Below, piece after piece: positions 45,603 to 54,901 of a stretch of DNA of 64,000 nucleotides. The stretch covers positions 1-64,000 of the forward strand of contig DAAN01000030.1 of assembly GCA_001701135.1 (NCBI GenBank), read 5' to 3'. The notes beneath the pieces are model-generated. The model searched no databases, was not told the origin of the DNA, and saw only the letters and a program-made list of their open reading frames with translations. The translations under genes and the position numbers were made by a program. The stretch comes from Bacteroidales bacterium H3 (lineage in GTDB: Bacteria; Bacteroidota; Bacteroidia; Bacteroidales; Muribaculaceae). Numbering within the stretch: the first letter of the stretch is position 1; each line of letters begins with the position of its first letter.

Positions 45603-48600
45603 ATGCTGAACAGAATAATCCGATTCTCGCTTCTCAACCGGGTGATCACTCTGGTGCTAACAGCAGTGATCATGATTGCCGGATGTATTGTGCTCACCCG
45701 TTCCGAAGTTGACATTTTCCCCGATCTCAACGCACCCACCGTAGTTGTAATGACCGAAGCGCCGGGCATGGCGCCGGAGGAGGTGGAGAAGCTTGTCACC
45801 TATCCCGTTGAAGCCACAATGACCGGAGCCAAAGATATACGGCGCACAAGGTCGCAGAGCAACACCGGTTTCTCGGTGGTGTGGGTGGAATTCAACTGGG
45901 GAACCGACATATACCACGCCCGACAGACCGTGGCGGAGCGTCTGGCGTCAGTAGCCGAAACTCTTCCGCCCGGTGTAGGCACTCCTGTGATGGGGCCGCA
46001 GTCGTCTATCCTCGGTGAAATGCTTATTGTGGGGTTCACACCGAAAACTACATCAATGCTTGAACTTCGCAAAATAGTGGATCGCGATGTGGCACGTCAG
46101 TTGCTCGCAACTGAGGGAGTGGCACAGGTTTCGGTCATCGGCGGTCAGGCCAACGAGATGCAGATCCTTCTCTCTCCGGAAAAGATGAAATTCCATGGAG
46201 CCACACTTGGCGAAGTGCTCGAAGCAATCGACAATGCCAATGCCAACGCCACCGGGTCGGTTCTTTATGCCCACGGCAATGAATATCTGCTTAAAGGTGC
46301 CATTAACTCATCTTCGGCCGAAGATCTCAGCAATCTGGCGGTGCCGCTCTCATCCGGGAAAAACATCAGGCTGGGCGATGTGGCCCGGGTTGTACCGGGA
46401 GGCGCCACGCCTCGAATAGGCACAGCATCGGTCAAAGGGCGCGAGTCGGTGTTGCTCACGGTCACCAAACAGCCGGGCGTAGGCACTATCGAACTTACTC
46501 GCCGTCTCGAGGATAAACTCGCACAGATCAAAAATTCACTGCCTTCCGACGTGGAGATGTCGACCGATATATTCCGTCAATCCGACTTTATATCCGGCTC
46601 CATATCCAATCTTCAGACATCGCTGCTCGAAGGAGCGTTGATGGTTATACTTGTGCTGTTCTTCTTCCTGATGAATCTGCGCACCACTCTTATCTCTGTG
46701 GTTGCCTTGCCTTTGTCGATAATCATCACCATTCTGATTCTTCGGGCCATGGGGGTTACCATCAACACCATGTCGCTCGGAGGTATCGCCATCGCCATCG
46801 GGTCGCTCGTCGATGACGCCATAGTCGATGTGGAAAATGTCTACAAGCGTCTGCGACAGAACTTCCGTCTGCCAAAAGAGGAGAGGCAGACAACGCTCCA
46901 GGTGGTCTACAAAGCCTCACGCGAAGTAAGAAAACCGATTTTCAATTCCTCGCTCGTTATCGTAGCAAGCTTTCTGCCATTGTTCTTCCTCACCGGCATG
47001 GAGGGGCGCATGCTCCTGCCATTAGGTGTATCCTTTATAGTAGCGCTGGCAGCATCCACTCTGGTCGCTCTGACGCTGACGCCGGTGCTCTGCTCTTACC
47101 TTCTCGGAGGCAATGTGGATAAAGATGGCAGCAAAGATAGTAAAGAACTCTCGCGGGACCCATGGATTACCCGCAAGCTCCGCAGCGCTTATTCACGTTC
47201 ACTCGCATGGAGCCTCGATCACGCACGGACGGTGATGTGGAGCGTCGGAGGGCTGTTTGCTGTCTCGTTGGCTCTGTTTTTCACCCTCGGGCGCAGCTTC
47301 CTTCCCGATTTCAACGAAGGATCGTTGACCATCAATGTCTCCACGCTGCCCGGCATCGCACTCGACCAGAGCGACAGTGTGGGCCGGCTGGCCGAACGGA
47401 TCATACTCTCCATGCCTGAAATCAGCACCACAGCACGCAAAACCGGCCGTGCCGAGCTCGACGAGCACTCATTGGGCGTGAATGTTTCTGAAATCGAGGC
47501 GCCTTACAGACTTTCGGGACGAAGCAGGGGAGAGATGGTGGCTCAGCTGCGCCATGAACTGTCGGAAATCCCGGGCACAAGTATCGAAATCGGGCAACCG
47601 ATTTCACATCGCATTGACGCCATGCTCTCGGGCACGGAAGCCAGAATTGCTATAAAAGTATTTGGTCCCGATCTCAACCGCCTATATGCTGTCGGGCGTG
47701 AAATCAAAGAGACAATTCACTCCATCGAGGGCGTGGAGGATGTCAACATTGAGCAGCAGGTTGAGCGGCCTCAGATTGAAATTATACCCCGACGCGAAAT
47801 CCTTGCCCGCTACGGTGTGTCAATGAACCGTTTTTCGGAATTCATTGATGTCGCGCTGGCAGGCCGGCAGGTATCGCAGGTTTATGAAGATGGTTATCCG
47901 GTGGCTCTCACTGTGAAGTTCGATGGTGACAGCCATGCAGATATTGATTATCTGCGCCGACTGCCCATTGACACCCGTTCCGGGAAAGTGCCTCTGGCCA
48001 GCGTGGCCGATGTAGTTTCGACAAGCGGACCGAACACCATAAATCGAGAAAACGGCAACCGGCGTATTGTGGTTTCAGCCAATGTGGAAGGCCGCGATTT
48101 ACGCGGCGTTGTGGATGAGATCCGCAGCCGGGTGACCGAAAACGTGAAGATGCCACAGGGGTATCATGTACAATACAGCGGACAGTTCGAGAACGAACAA
48201 TCCGCTTCACGCACGCTTGCACTGACCACACTTCTGGCTTTGGCTATTATTCTCATGCTACTTTATGCCGAGTTCCGCGACATACGCGAATCACTGGTTA
48301 TACTGATCAATATGCCGCTCGCCATGATCGGCGGAGTGCTGATCCTTGTGCTCACGCGCAGCGAACTGAATATCCCCGCCATCATCGGATTCATATCGTT
48401 GATCGGCATATCCACCCGCAACGGCATGCTGCTCATTTCACGCTACAATCATCTGAAACAAGAGGGTGAAAGCCTCTCGCGCCGCATAACGATCGGTTCA
48501 GCCGACCGTCTGCTTCCGATAATAATGACAGCCTTGACTTCGGCTCTGGCTCTCATACCGCTGGCGCTGCGCGGTCATGAACCCGGAAACGAAATCCAGA

Positions 48601-48746
48601 GTCCGCTTGCGGTGGTGATTCTCGGCGGTCTTATTTCATCGACAGCCCTCAACATTTATGTAGTGCCGATTCTTTACCGTTATATTTCACGTAGCCGCAA
48701 ATCACCGGCAGACAACACCGGAAGTAAAACCACACTTGAAGAATGA
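45603..48746 (+). CDS. Heavy-metal efflux RND pump (CusA/CzcA family)
   Basis: A 1047-residue inner-membrane pump with 12 helices. The start NRIIRFSLLNRVITLVLTAV and EVDIFPDLNAPTVVVMTEAPGMAPEEVE are typical of the HME-RND subfamily. The TM4 proton-relay motif is GGIAIAIGSLVDDAIVDVENVYKRL. The repeat halves begin near residues 1 and 510. It drives metal export with the proton gradient. Ten bases separate it from the adaptor gene. Confidence 0.94.
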   Translation: MLNRIIRFSLLNRVITLVLTAVIMIAGCIVLTRSEVDIFPDLNAPTVVVMTEAPGMAPEEVEKLVTYPVEATMTGAKDIRRTRSQSNTGFSVVWVEFNWGTDIYHARQTVAERLASVAETLPPGVGTPVMGPQSSILGEMLIVGFTPKTTSMLELRKIVDRDVARQLLATEGVAQVSVIGGQANEMQILLSPEKMKFHGATLGEVLEAIDNANANATGSVLYAHGNEYLLKGAINSSSAEDLSNLAVPLSSGKNIRLGDVARVVPGGATPRIGTASVKGRESVLLTVTKQPGVGTIELTRRLEDKLAQIKNSLPSDVEMSTDIFRQSDFISGSISNLQTSLLEGALMVILVLFFFLMNLRTTLISVVALPLSIIITILILRAMGVTINTMSLGGIAIAIGSLVDDAIVDVENVYKRLRQNFRLPKEERQTTLQVVYKASREVRKPIFNSSLVIVASFLPLFFLTGMEGRMLLPLGVSFIVALAASTLVALTLTPVLCSYLLGGNVDKDGSKDSKELSRDPWITRKLRSAYSRSLAWSLDHARTVMWSVGGLFAVSLALFFTLGRSFLPDFNEGSLTINVSTLPGIALDQSDSVGRLAERIILSMPEISTTARKTGRAELDEHSLGVNVSEIEAPYRLSGRSRGEMVAQLRHELSEIPGTSIEIGQPISHRIDAMLSGTEARIAIKVFGPDLNRLYAVGREIKETIHSIEGVEDVNIEQQVERPQIEIIPRREILARYGVSMNRFSEFIDVALAGRQVSQVYEDGYPVALTVKFDGDSHADIDYLRRLPIDTRSGKVPLASVADVVSTSGPNTINRENGNRRIVVSANVEGRDLRGVVDEIRSRVTENVKMPQGYHVQYSGQFENEQSASRTLALTTLLALAIILMLLYAEFRDIRESLVILINMPLAMIGGVLILVLTRSELNIPAIIGFISLIGISTRNGMLLISRYNHLKQEGESLSRRITIGSADRLLPIIMTALTSALALIPLALRGHEPGNEIQSPLAVVILGGLISSTALNIYVVPILYRYISRSRKSPADNTGSKTTLEE

Positions 48747-50044
48747 ACCGAATAATAAAACCGTTATTTGCAGCCGGCTCTCTGGTCGTTTCCATGTCAG
48801 CCGCCGATGCCCAGGGTGTGTTCAATGAACTGGCCACCCGGATAGCCGACGCCAGCAACACCTTGGAAATCACAACGCAACAGCTCGACGCGTCAAAGGC
48901 TGAAGTGCTTGGCAGTGTGGCCCCCGAGGATCCCGAAATCGAGTTCGGTTATCTGTGGCCTCAGACCCGGGGAGAACGCAACCGCTGGTCGGCAGGCATA
49001 TCGCAGCGGCTGCCCGACTTCCGCCGTAGGCAGGCCGCAGGCAAAGTTGCCGGCGCCATTGACTCGCTGAAGAATTGCGAAGTAGCTGCCGTTCATGCCG
49101 AGAACCTGTTTGCTGCCCGCACCAGACTTATAGAATATGTTACAGCCCGGAATTATCACGGTCTGATACACCGTATCCACGAAAACTACGACTCTCTCCT
49201 TTCGAAATATGACCGTGCATGGCATAATGGCGAAGTGACATTGCTCGACCTGAACAAAATCAAAATTGAGCACACCCGCACATATTGCGAGAATCTTGAG
49301 GCCGACGGTCAGATGAATTCCATTATCAGGGATATAGAGCAGCAGTCTAAGGGAACCGTCACTGCTGACGACCTCAAAAATCTCACCGATTATCCGGCAT
49401 GGTATGTTCCTGATGGCCGACAAGCGGCAACAGTCTCCGGGGAGAAATGCGGACATGATCAGTGGAATTGCGTGGCTGACGGTTGTGATTTCGTGATGCC
49501 CGACCTTTCGGCTCTGAAAGATGCCTACCGCCGCTCGCCGCAGTATCGACTGGCCGAAGCACGTGCCAAAACTTCGGCGGCGAAAGTCGAACTCGCTTCC
49601 AAAGCCCGTTTTCCTCAATTCTCCGTCGGGTATGAACACGCCTATGAAGATGGAACGCATTTCAACGGTTTATCACTTGGCATGACTCTGCCGGTTTACT
49701 CCCGCAAGCAGGAAAAGCAGGTAGCCCTCCTCGAGGCTCGGGCACAACAGCTGACCGAAGAACAGACTCAGATCGACACTTACAGTCAGATAGAAGCCGA
49801 CTATGTCAGGGCGTCGGCATTGAAACAGCAGATGGATATGCTTGGCCCTGTAATTGTCAGCACCGACAATCTGCGTTTGCTCAGAATGGCGCTGGATGGC
49901 GGAGAGATGTCGCTGCTGACATATCTGCAGGAAATCAACTATTACATCGACGTCACAAAATCATATTTCGAAATCGAAAAAGAGTATATGCTCCTGATGG
50001 CCGGGCTTATGAAATATTCGGAATTACCCGCGTCGTGTAACTAA
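48743..50044 (+). CDS. TolC family outer-membrane channel
   Basis: A 433-residue protein with signal peptide (about 1-23, ending SAADA). Two outer-membrane efflux repeats form the long helical hairpins (about 40-200 and 265-425; PEIEFGYLWPQTRGERNRWSAGISQRLPDF and its later partner FPQFSVGYEHAYEDGTHFNGLSLGMTLPVY). It completes the tripartite metal efflux system. Its ATG overlaps the pump stop (ATGA). The 3' end overlaps the convergent methyltransferase gene by 21 bases. Confidence 0.88.
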   Translation: MNRIIKPLFAAGSLVVSMSAADAQGVFNELATRIADASNTLEITTQQLDASKAEVLGSVAPEDPEIEFGYLWPQTRGERNRWSAGISQRLPDFRRRQAAGKVAGAIDSLKNCEVAAVHAENLFAARTRLIEYVTARNYHGLIHRIHENYDSLLSKYDRAWHNGEVTLLDLNKIKIEHTRTYCENLEADGQMNSIIRDIEQQSKGTVTADDLKNLTDYPAWYVPDGRQAATVSGEKCGHDQWNCVADGCDFVMPDLSALKDAYRRSPQYRLAEARAKTSAAKVELASKARFPQFSVGYEHAYEDGTHFNGLSLGMTLPVYSRKQEKQVALLEARAQQLTEEQTQIDTYSQIEADYVRASALKQQMDMLGPVIVSTDNLRLLRMALDGGEMSLLTYLQEINYYIDVTKSYFEIEKEYMLLMAGLMKYSELPASCN

Positions 50045-51232
50045 AATTACAGGCGCAGCTCCCGAGGGGAGTGATAAGGAGGCGGCATATATTCGTATGT
50101 CGCTTCCTTGTTTTATTTTTAATTTTTTGCGCAGCGAGTCAGGTGTAAATCCTTTAAGATTCCGCACGGCTATTTCAGCCTTGGGATAGGTACGTCCGAG
50201 CGTTTTCAGCACCGACGAAGATAGCGGCAACGCTTCCAGAATTTTGTATGCGTTACCGGGAAAATCCCTCACAGGGTTGTCGGCTATATAAAGGTGCGTG
50301 TTGGCATGCAGAACATCTACAGACAATTTCGCGGATATTAGATTGAATGGAGCCGCTTTCATCGTTGCCGCCGACGGTTCGAGCAGCCATTGGCCGGAAC
50401 GAGGCAGAGAGTTAAGCATACGGCTCTGGGCCGATGCCTCTTCCTGACGGGTGAAAGACCATTGCCGGAGCCCTTCGGCAGTGAATCGATCGATTACAAT
50501 CTCCGGCTCGGAAACAGGCTCTGCTGAAATCATGGCAAAGAGTTCCTTGCATTCGCCGCCTTCCTCGACAATATGAAGCTGAGTAGTGCCGGGCAGATCA
50601 CGCAAGGTTTGTGTAACGTCGAGCATAGGCGAGAGCTTGGCCAATATCATCTTGCCATTTCGTTTTAGCAGAGGAAGCAGCTCTATGAGGTCGGGCTGAC
50701 AATCATGAAGATTAAAGAGGCGCTGACCGCAGTCGCCGCGCCTTGCAGGGTCGATAAAGATAAGGTCGTAGGGGAGTCCTGTATAATTCCTGATATACTC
50801 AACAGAATCACCATGGATTACATCCACATTAGGCCTTTCTGCAAAATTGACTTCAGCAGCATCGACAAGCAGTTCCTGAAGCTCAAACCCGAGAACCGTG
50901 CGCCCATGCATGGAACTCATCATTGCTGCATCAAGACCAAGGCCAAAGGTCATATCAAGAACCCTATGCGCATCTCCGGCCAACCGGCTGTGCAGCAACG
51001 CCACTTCGGCCGATGTCGACTGCTGGGCCGAAACTTCGAGAGGTATTACCCGTGGTGTGAAATCCTCTCCGTCGCGAAGCCGAAATTTCGCGCACTTCCT
51101 TAAAGCGGAGATATTGTTAATGGCATAAGGAATCCATTCGCGGGCGTCATCATGAAACCGCAGACGCAATCGCACCGGATCGTCACCCCGATGTTCATTC
51201 ACGAAATCAAGATATTCCGCGGGAAACTCCAT
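50024..51232 (-). CDS. THUMP-like-domain SAM-dependent methyltransferase
   Basis: A 402-residue protein. A Rossmann methyltransferase core lies at about 85-215, with SAM loop VLDMTFGLGLDAAMMSS, acidic strand FELQELL and catalytic-type motif IFIDPARRG (like the DPPY/NPPY of base methyltransferases). The C-terminal part (about 300-400) resembles the THUMP-like domain annotated in Bacteroidetes (LKTLGRTYPKAEIAVRNLKGFTPDSLRKKLKIKQG). An RNA nucleobase target is likely but unproven. It lies 10 bases downstream of smpB on the same strand, so a role in RNA or translation fits. Confidence 0.83.
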   Translation of the reverse strand: MEFPAEYLDFVNEHRGDDPVRLRLRFHDDAREWIPYAINNISALRKCAKFRLRDGEDFTPRVIPLEVSAQQSTSAEVALLHSRLAGDAHRVLDMTFGLGLDAAMMSSMHGRTVLGFELQELLVDAAEVNFAERPNVDVIHGDSVEYIRNYTGLPYDLIFIDPARRGDCGQRLFNLHDCQPDLIELLPLLKRNGKMILAKLSPMLDVTQTLRDLPGTTQLHIVEEGGECKELFAMISAEPVSEPEIVIDRFTAEGLRQWSFTRQEEASAQSRMLNSLPRSGQWLLEPSAATMKAAPFNLISAKLSVDVLHANTHLYIADNPVRDFPGNAYKILEALPLSSSVLKTLGRTYPKAEIAVRNLKGFTPDSLRKKLKIKQGSDIRIYAASLSLPSGAAPVILVTRRG

Positions 51233-51242
51233 TCAATAATCC

Positions 51243-51695
51243 TTATTTCTGAAAGAATCGTGCCATTGAACGTGCGTCCTCACGCTCCTTTATCGACTGG
51301 CGTTTATCATATTCCTTCTTGCCACGGGCTATCCCGATAACCAATTTGGCATAGCCGCGTTCACTTATGAAAAGGCGCAGAGGCACGATGGTGAACCCCG
51401 ACTCCTTGCCGTTCTTCATAATCTCGCGTATCTCCTTTTTGTTGAGCAGCAGCTTGCGGTCGCGTCGCTCGGTGTGGTTGTTGTATGTGCCATAGAAGTA
51501 TTCGGCGATATACATGTTCTTCACCCACACCTCGCCATTATTTACATAACAGAAAGTATCGGCCAGCGATGCCTTGCCCTGACGGATCGACTTGATCTCC
51601 GTGCCGGTGAGCACTATGCCTGCAGTGTAGGTGTCACCTATGGCGTAATCAAAGGTTGCCCTGCGGTTCTTTATGTTAACTTCCTTGAATTTCAT
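51243..51695 (-). CDS. smpB: SsrA-binding protein
   Basis: A 150-residue Smp[44 protein letters not shown], then [11 protein letters not shown], and a basic C-terminal tail with [24 protein letters not shown]. It delivers tmRNA to stalled ribosomes. Length is standard. It overlaps the upstream Yip1 gene stop by one base (TAATG), so expression is coupled. Confidence 0.96.
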   Translation of the reverse strand: MKFKEVNIKNRRATFDYAIGDTYTAGIVLTGTEIKSIRQGKASLADTFCYVNNGEVWVKNMYIAEYFYGTYNNHTERRDRKLLLNKKEIREIMKNGKESGFTIVPLRLFISERGYAKLVIGIARGKKEYDKRQSIKEREDARSMARFFQK

Positions 51696-52273
51696 TACAT
51701 AAGAATATTGAAGATGAAACTTAGGCCATAGACCGACCCGAGCACTGCCATCGAAGCCATAATCATGAACAGCCCGATATTCTTTTCAGTCACTCCGACG
51801 TAGCCGGCGCCTTTCCACAATATAAACAGAACATATAAAGGGAGGAACTGTATTAACGCCAGCGACACTTTTATCAAATTGCCGAGCATGAAAATCAGCG
51901 CTATCACCGAAATGCAGTAAAGAATCATGATGGCACAACGGCGGTTATCGGCTTTCTCCTCCTGAGGAACCAGCCGGGGCACGGCCCATGAAAAGGCGTA
52001 GACTGCAAGGTGATACGAGAGAAACAGCGAGAAAAATTCAATAATCGACGTCTGGAGAGCTTCAAGAAACGTTGGGCCGCCATCGTAAATCATCTTCACG
52101 AAAGATGTGGCCGCCACAAAAGCAATCAGTGGAATAAAACAACTGAAATAAAGACGACGGATATTAATATCGCCGCGGCGGCCGTCAGCCATACGGTCAT
52201 CCTCCGCAAGATCCTCCCAACCCTGAGCCGGTGAAAGAATCAACTGTATGATATTGGCTAAAAATTTAAGCAT
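51695..52273 (-). CDS. Yip1 family membrane protein
   Basis: A 192-residue polytopic membrane protein of the YIP1 type: a cytoplasmic N-terminus ([15 protein letters not shown]) followed by five predicted helices. Bacterial members have no defined function. It is the first gene of a Yip1-smpB-methyltransferase unit. The ATG at 52273 is preferred over an upstream in-frame start. Confidence 0.8.
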   Translation of the reverse strand: MLKFLANIIQLILSPAQGWEDLAEDDRMADGRRGDINIRRLYFSCFIPLIAFVAATSFVKMIYDGGPTFLEALQTSIIEFFSLFLSYHLAVYAFSWAVPRLVPQEEKADNRRCAIMILYCISVIALIFMLGNLIKVSLALIQFLPLYVLFILWKGAGYVGVTEKNIGLFMIMASMAVLGSVYGLSFIFNILM

Positions 52274-52339
52274 AGTAAAATCGCTGGAATCCATTCTGCG
52301 CCTTGACTCTCATAAAAATCAAGGCACATTCCCAAACTG

Positions 52340-52347
52340 CAAAGTTA
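52340..52347 (-). promoter_or_regulatory. -7 box for Yip1-smpB
   Basis: The minus strand reads TAACTTTG, about 67 bases before the Yip1 ATG. It marks the last clearly chromosomal signal before the phage block. Confidence 0.6.
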
Positions 52348-52600
52348 ATGATTTTTCCACAATCGTTTGCTATTTCAATTTTATTTATTAACTTGCGAGT
52401 AATTTTAGGCTGGGTTGGCTCAGCCTCCTCGATACATTGCGTCACTTTATCAATAACCATCTTTACAGTCCAACAACTTCGATTATGGCGATACACTGCA
52501 CATTTCTCATGCACACGCTACTGCCATCATGTGAAAATAGAGGTTCGCATCGAACAACCGTATAGTACGAATTGTTCAGAAATCTCTGATATTCACTCAA
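52348..52600. other. Chromosome/phage boundary region
   Basis: About 250 bases without a convincing gene. Gene style changes here from minus-strand chromosomal genes to plus-strand phage genes, so an attachment site is expected, but I cannot identify its core without the other end. Confidence 0.4.
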
Positions 52601-52639
52601 ATAAAAAAAGGAGAATTGAAGTATGAAATTCAATTCTCC
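52601..52639 (-). terminator. Minus-strand terminator at the phage border
   Basis: GGAGAATTGAA (52610-52620) and its perfect complement (52629-52639) enclose an 8-base loop; on the minus strand seven Ts follow. It would stop transcription leaving the phage leftwards. Confidence 0.75.
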
Positions 52640-52767
52640 AACAGTTGCCTTGGAATGAATCCTACGAATTTGCCGGTCCGTTCCGAACTAAACAAGACGC
52701 GAAGAAATATGCCAAGAGCCTGAGACACAAGCATGGCCTCTCAGTCAGCAACGAAAGCAAACGCTAA
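52627..52767 (+). pseudogene. Short phage reading frame, possibly cut at its 5' end
   Basis: The frame reads LPWNESYEFAGPFRTKQDAK then KYAKSLRHKHGLSVSNESKR before the stop at 52765. It looks like real coding sequence but has no ATG; only TTG (52645) or ATT is available. MKFNSPT at 52623 lies in another frame. It is either a gene with a non-ATG start or the tail of a gene split at the prophage junction. Confidence 0.4.
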
Positions 52768-52786
52768 ACTCAAAATACTGATAACA

Positions 52787-53011
52787 ATGGAAATACAACA
52801 GAAACTCGAAATGCTCATTGAGTATGAAAAACTCGACGCTCCCACCACCAAAAAGGAGCGCCTTGGATGGTCAATGTATATGGCCAACAAAATCGTCAAC
52901 TTCCTCGGTGCCCGTGAACTCTCACTTACCTACGGTTACTCGCCTGAATCGCTGAGTAACAGCAAGCTCCCCAATATCTACCAATTCGTACACGCAAAAC
53001 TTATCCACTGA
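52787..53011 (+). CDS. Small phage protein
   Basis: About 74 residues from the ATG at 52787 (MEIQQKLEMLIEYEKLDAPT). Helical and charged, with a YGYSPESLSNSKLPN turn. An earlier ATG at 52733 overlaps the preceding frame. No known domain recognised. It lies one base before the next gene. Confidence 0.6.
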   Translation: MEIQQKLEMLIEYEKLDAPTTKKERLGWSMYMANKIVNFLGARELSLTYGYSPESLSNSKLPNIYQFVHAKLIH

Positions 53012-53012
53012 T

Positions 53013-53246
53013 ATGAATCGAGATAGAAGAGACAGACTTCTCGATGCGGCCTCTCAGCTCACAGAGGCAATCGACACCATCCGAGAAGTCCAGGAAGAAG
53101 AGCAGGAGGCTTTCTTCAATATGCCTGAAGGCTTCCAGTCCGGTAGTCGAGGTGAAAAAATGCAAATAGCCATTGATAAGATGGAGGGATTTGTTTCCCA
53201 AATAGAATCAGTGCAATCCGATATAGAGGATTTTGCTAAAGGATAG
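53013..53246 (+). CDS. Conserved small phage protein
   Basis: A 77-residue, acidic, helical protein (LTEAIDTIREVQEEEQEAFFNMPEGFQSGSRGE then IDKMEGFVSQIESVQ). Similar short proteins recur in gut phages. Function is unknown. Probably cotranscribed with the gene at 52787. Confidence 0.65.
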   Translation: MNRDRRDRLLDAASQLTEAIDTIREVQEEEQEAFFNMPEGFQSGSRGEKMQIAIDKMEGFVSQIESVQSDIEDFAKG

Positions 53247-53254
53247 AATTTTAG

Positions 53255-53262
53255 TAAATTTG
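53255..53262 (+). promoter_or_regulatory. Host-type -7 box before the membrane-protein gene
   Basis: TAAATTTG ends four bases before the ATG at 53267, the same near-leaderless arrangement seen at 9477 and 22708 on the chromosome. Confidence 0.6.
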
Positions 53263-53266
53263 CATT

Positions 53267-54043
53267 ATGAAAACTGATATTCAGCAAAATAATCTGATAA
53301 TTGCAGGTATAACAATACCTTTGCTTGCCGCTGCAAATATGGATATGAAAGTAACTGTCCCTTATACGTTCCATAATCCGTATATTTATCATGTTTCGCA
53401 GCGTGATGAAGCTCGTTTATTGCGACGCATATTGATTCATGGATTGTTGCCAACATACCGGGTTTGCAAAAAAACGCTGGTGGATGATTATAAGAATAAA
53501 AAGATTAATCATCCTATACACTTACAGAAATTCGGGAAAGTTTTTTTGCAAAGTCACCGATGTATTATGCCAAATGGGACAATAAAAAATTGTTGGGATG
53601 CGTATAGAAACGGAGACTTTATTGCTCTTGGACGTAAAGAAAGGTTTAATCAGCGCATATTGCCTAAAATAGGAGGCTTTATATTTTTTTATCTATTAGC
53701 AGCAATATGCTTTTATACTTGCATGTGGCTATTAGAATATCCAATTGATAAATTGGGTATAATAATATTATACTTCCTTACAGCTATAACTGCTATTCCG
53801 TTTATACAACGAATCATCAATTTTTTGAAGGAGTTCAGTTTTTTGATATTGCCCAGTGCTTTAATGATATGCGGGGCATTTCTTAATCTAATCGTCCCGC
53901 ACAATAATCAAAATGTTATTATAGTATTATGGACTTCTTTAGGTTCTATTGGCACAGTATTATGTTTAGGCGGTATTGGAATATTTGCTGTGATTACGTC
54001 ATTTATGTGTATGTTTGACATATTCAAATCCAAATATTTATGA
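53267..54043 (+). CDS. AT-rich membrane protein of unknown function (candidate moron)
   Basis: A 258-residue protein. The first 130 residues are soluble and contain basic segments (RDEARLLRRILIHGLLPTYR and KTLVDDYKNKKINHPIHLQKFGK). Four predicted membrane helices follow (about 135-155, 163-180, 188-208 and 220-250). The DNA is clearly more AT-rich than its neighbours, and the gene has its own host-type promoter, so it can be expressed in a lysogen. I recognise no family. Superinfection exclusion, defence or a toxic activity are possible, but the sequence does not decide. Confidence 0.7.
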   Translation: MKTDIQQNNLIIAGITIPLLAAANMDMKVTVPYTFHNPYIYHVSQRDEARLLRRILIHGLLPTYRVCKKTLVDDYKNKKINHPIHLQKFGKVFLQSHRCIMPNGTIKNCWDAYRNGDFIALGRKERFNQRILPKIGGFIFFYLLAAICFYTCMWLLEYPIDKLGIIILYFLTAITAIPFIQRIINFLKEFSFLILPSALMICGAFLNLIVPHNNQNVIIVLWTSLGSIGTVLCLGGIGIFAVITSFMCMFDIFKSKYL

Positions 54044-54399
54044 TACAGTTTCAGCAACAAGAGATCGAGAAGCTGGCTGCAATCACAGGATTGACCCCAA
54101 TGCAAGTGAGTAAATTGCTTGCAATGGGGTTGATCAACCAGCAGGAAGCCCTCAGCGCCATGCTTGTATATGACTGGCGCCGTTTGAAACAACGAGGCAA
54201 ATATAAAGTCGCACAGATTTTCGCGGCTCTTTCTGAACGGTATGGTGTACCCAAATGGAGAGTCGAGAAGGCTGTGTATTATAAGAAAAAATCCTCTCAG
54301 AAGTATTGCACAGTGTGTAAGAAGCCAATTTCCGGACGTGAATACAACCGTGGGAATGGCAAATGCGACAAATGTGTGGCGGCTGAGATTGACTTTTAA
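54040..54399 (+). CDS. Phage protein with C-terminal zinc ribbon
   Basis: A 119-residue protein. The N-terminal part is helical with an HTH-like stretch (IFAALSERYGVPKWRVEKAVYYKK). The C-terminus has a four-cysteine ribbon, YCTVCKKPI and KCDKCVAAE. A nucleic-acid-binding role is likely. It overlaps the upstream membrane-protein gene by four bases (ATGA) and lies 10 bases before the MutS-I-like gene. Confidence 0.65.
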   Translation: MIQFQQQEIEKLAAITGLTPMQVSKLLAMGLINQQEALSAMLVYDWRRLKQRGKYKVAQIFAALSERYGVPKWRVEKAVYYKKKSSQKYCTVCKKPISGREYNRGNGKCDKCVAAEIDF

Positions 54400-54409
54400 T
54401 CCCTACAAT

Positions 54410-54727
54410 ATGAGACAGCAAATCGAACAAGCACTTGATTACTATCGCGCTCAATATCCAGACACCGTAATTTTCTTCCGGCTGGGGATGGATTACATAG
54501 CTTTTGGAGAGGACACAGTAAAGACAGCTCCGTTAATTGGAGTAAAGCATAGCCACACATACGGCATGGAATCGTTGTCAATCCCATATAAGTGTTTTCT
54601 CGAAAAGCTGGAAGTCCTTCAACTCTGTGGCATCGCCTTCAGGGGTATCACCTACTTGGACGATAACGGCAATTATGCCGTCCCAGACGTTGAAAGGCTG
54701 AAAGCGGAGGAAGAAATTGACTACTGA
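54410..54727 (+). CDS. Stand-alone MutS domain I-like protein
   Basis: A 105-residue protein. DYYRAQYPDTVIFFRLGMDY followed by IAFGEDTVKTAPLIGVK resembles the N-terminal mismatch-recognition domain of MutS, in which a YPDxLLLFRxGDFYE block is usual. The GDFYE part is changed to GMDYI, so the stacking Phe-x-Glu of true MutS is not kept. There is no clamp or ATPase domain. It may bind DNA structure or be repurposed. The earlier in-frame starts overlap the zinc-ribbon gene; the ATG at 54410 is preferred. Confidence 0.62.
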   Translation: MRQQIEQALDYYRAQYPDTVIFFRLGMDYIAFGEDTVKTAPLIGVKHSHTYGMESLSIPYKCFLEKLEVLQLCGIAFRGITYLDDNGNYAVPDVERLKAEEEIDY

Positions 54728-54893
54728 ATGTCACTTTTTCGACCCTTCACTTTTGGCTAATATCATTATTGTTATATTCACCACAAAATCAATATCATAA
54801 CGCAAAAACAACAATCAATTCATACTTCATACTTTTTCGGAAATTGCTGCTGTAACACGCTGACAATTGCTTGATTAAGTGTGAACAATCGTT

Positions 54894-54901
54894 TAAATTT
54901 G
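54894..54901 (+). promoter_or_regulatory. -7 box for the second phage gene block
   Basis: TAAATTTG with TTGA about 20 bases upstream. It is followed by genes from 54969. The last base of the box is the first base of a terminator-like stem. Confidence 0.6.

Noticed and set aside
52266..52626. Overlapping frames of 82 and 107 codons at the phage border
   Set aside because: Both overlap the Yip1 promoter and show no domain; the composition looks non-coding.
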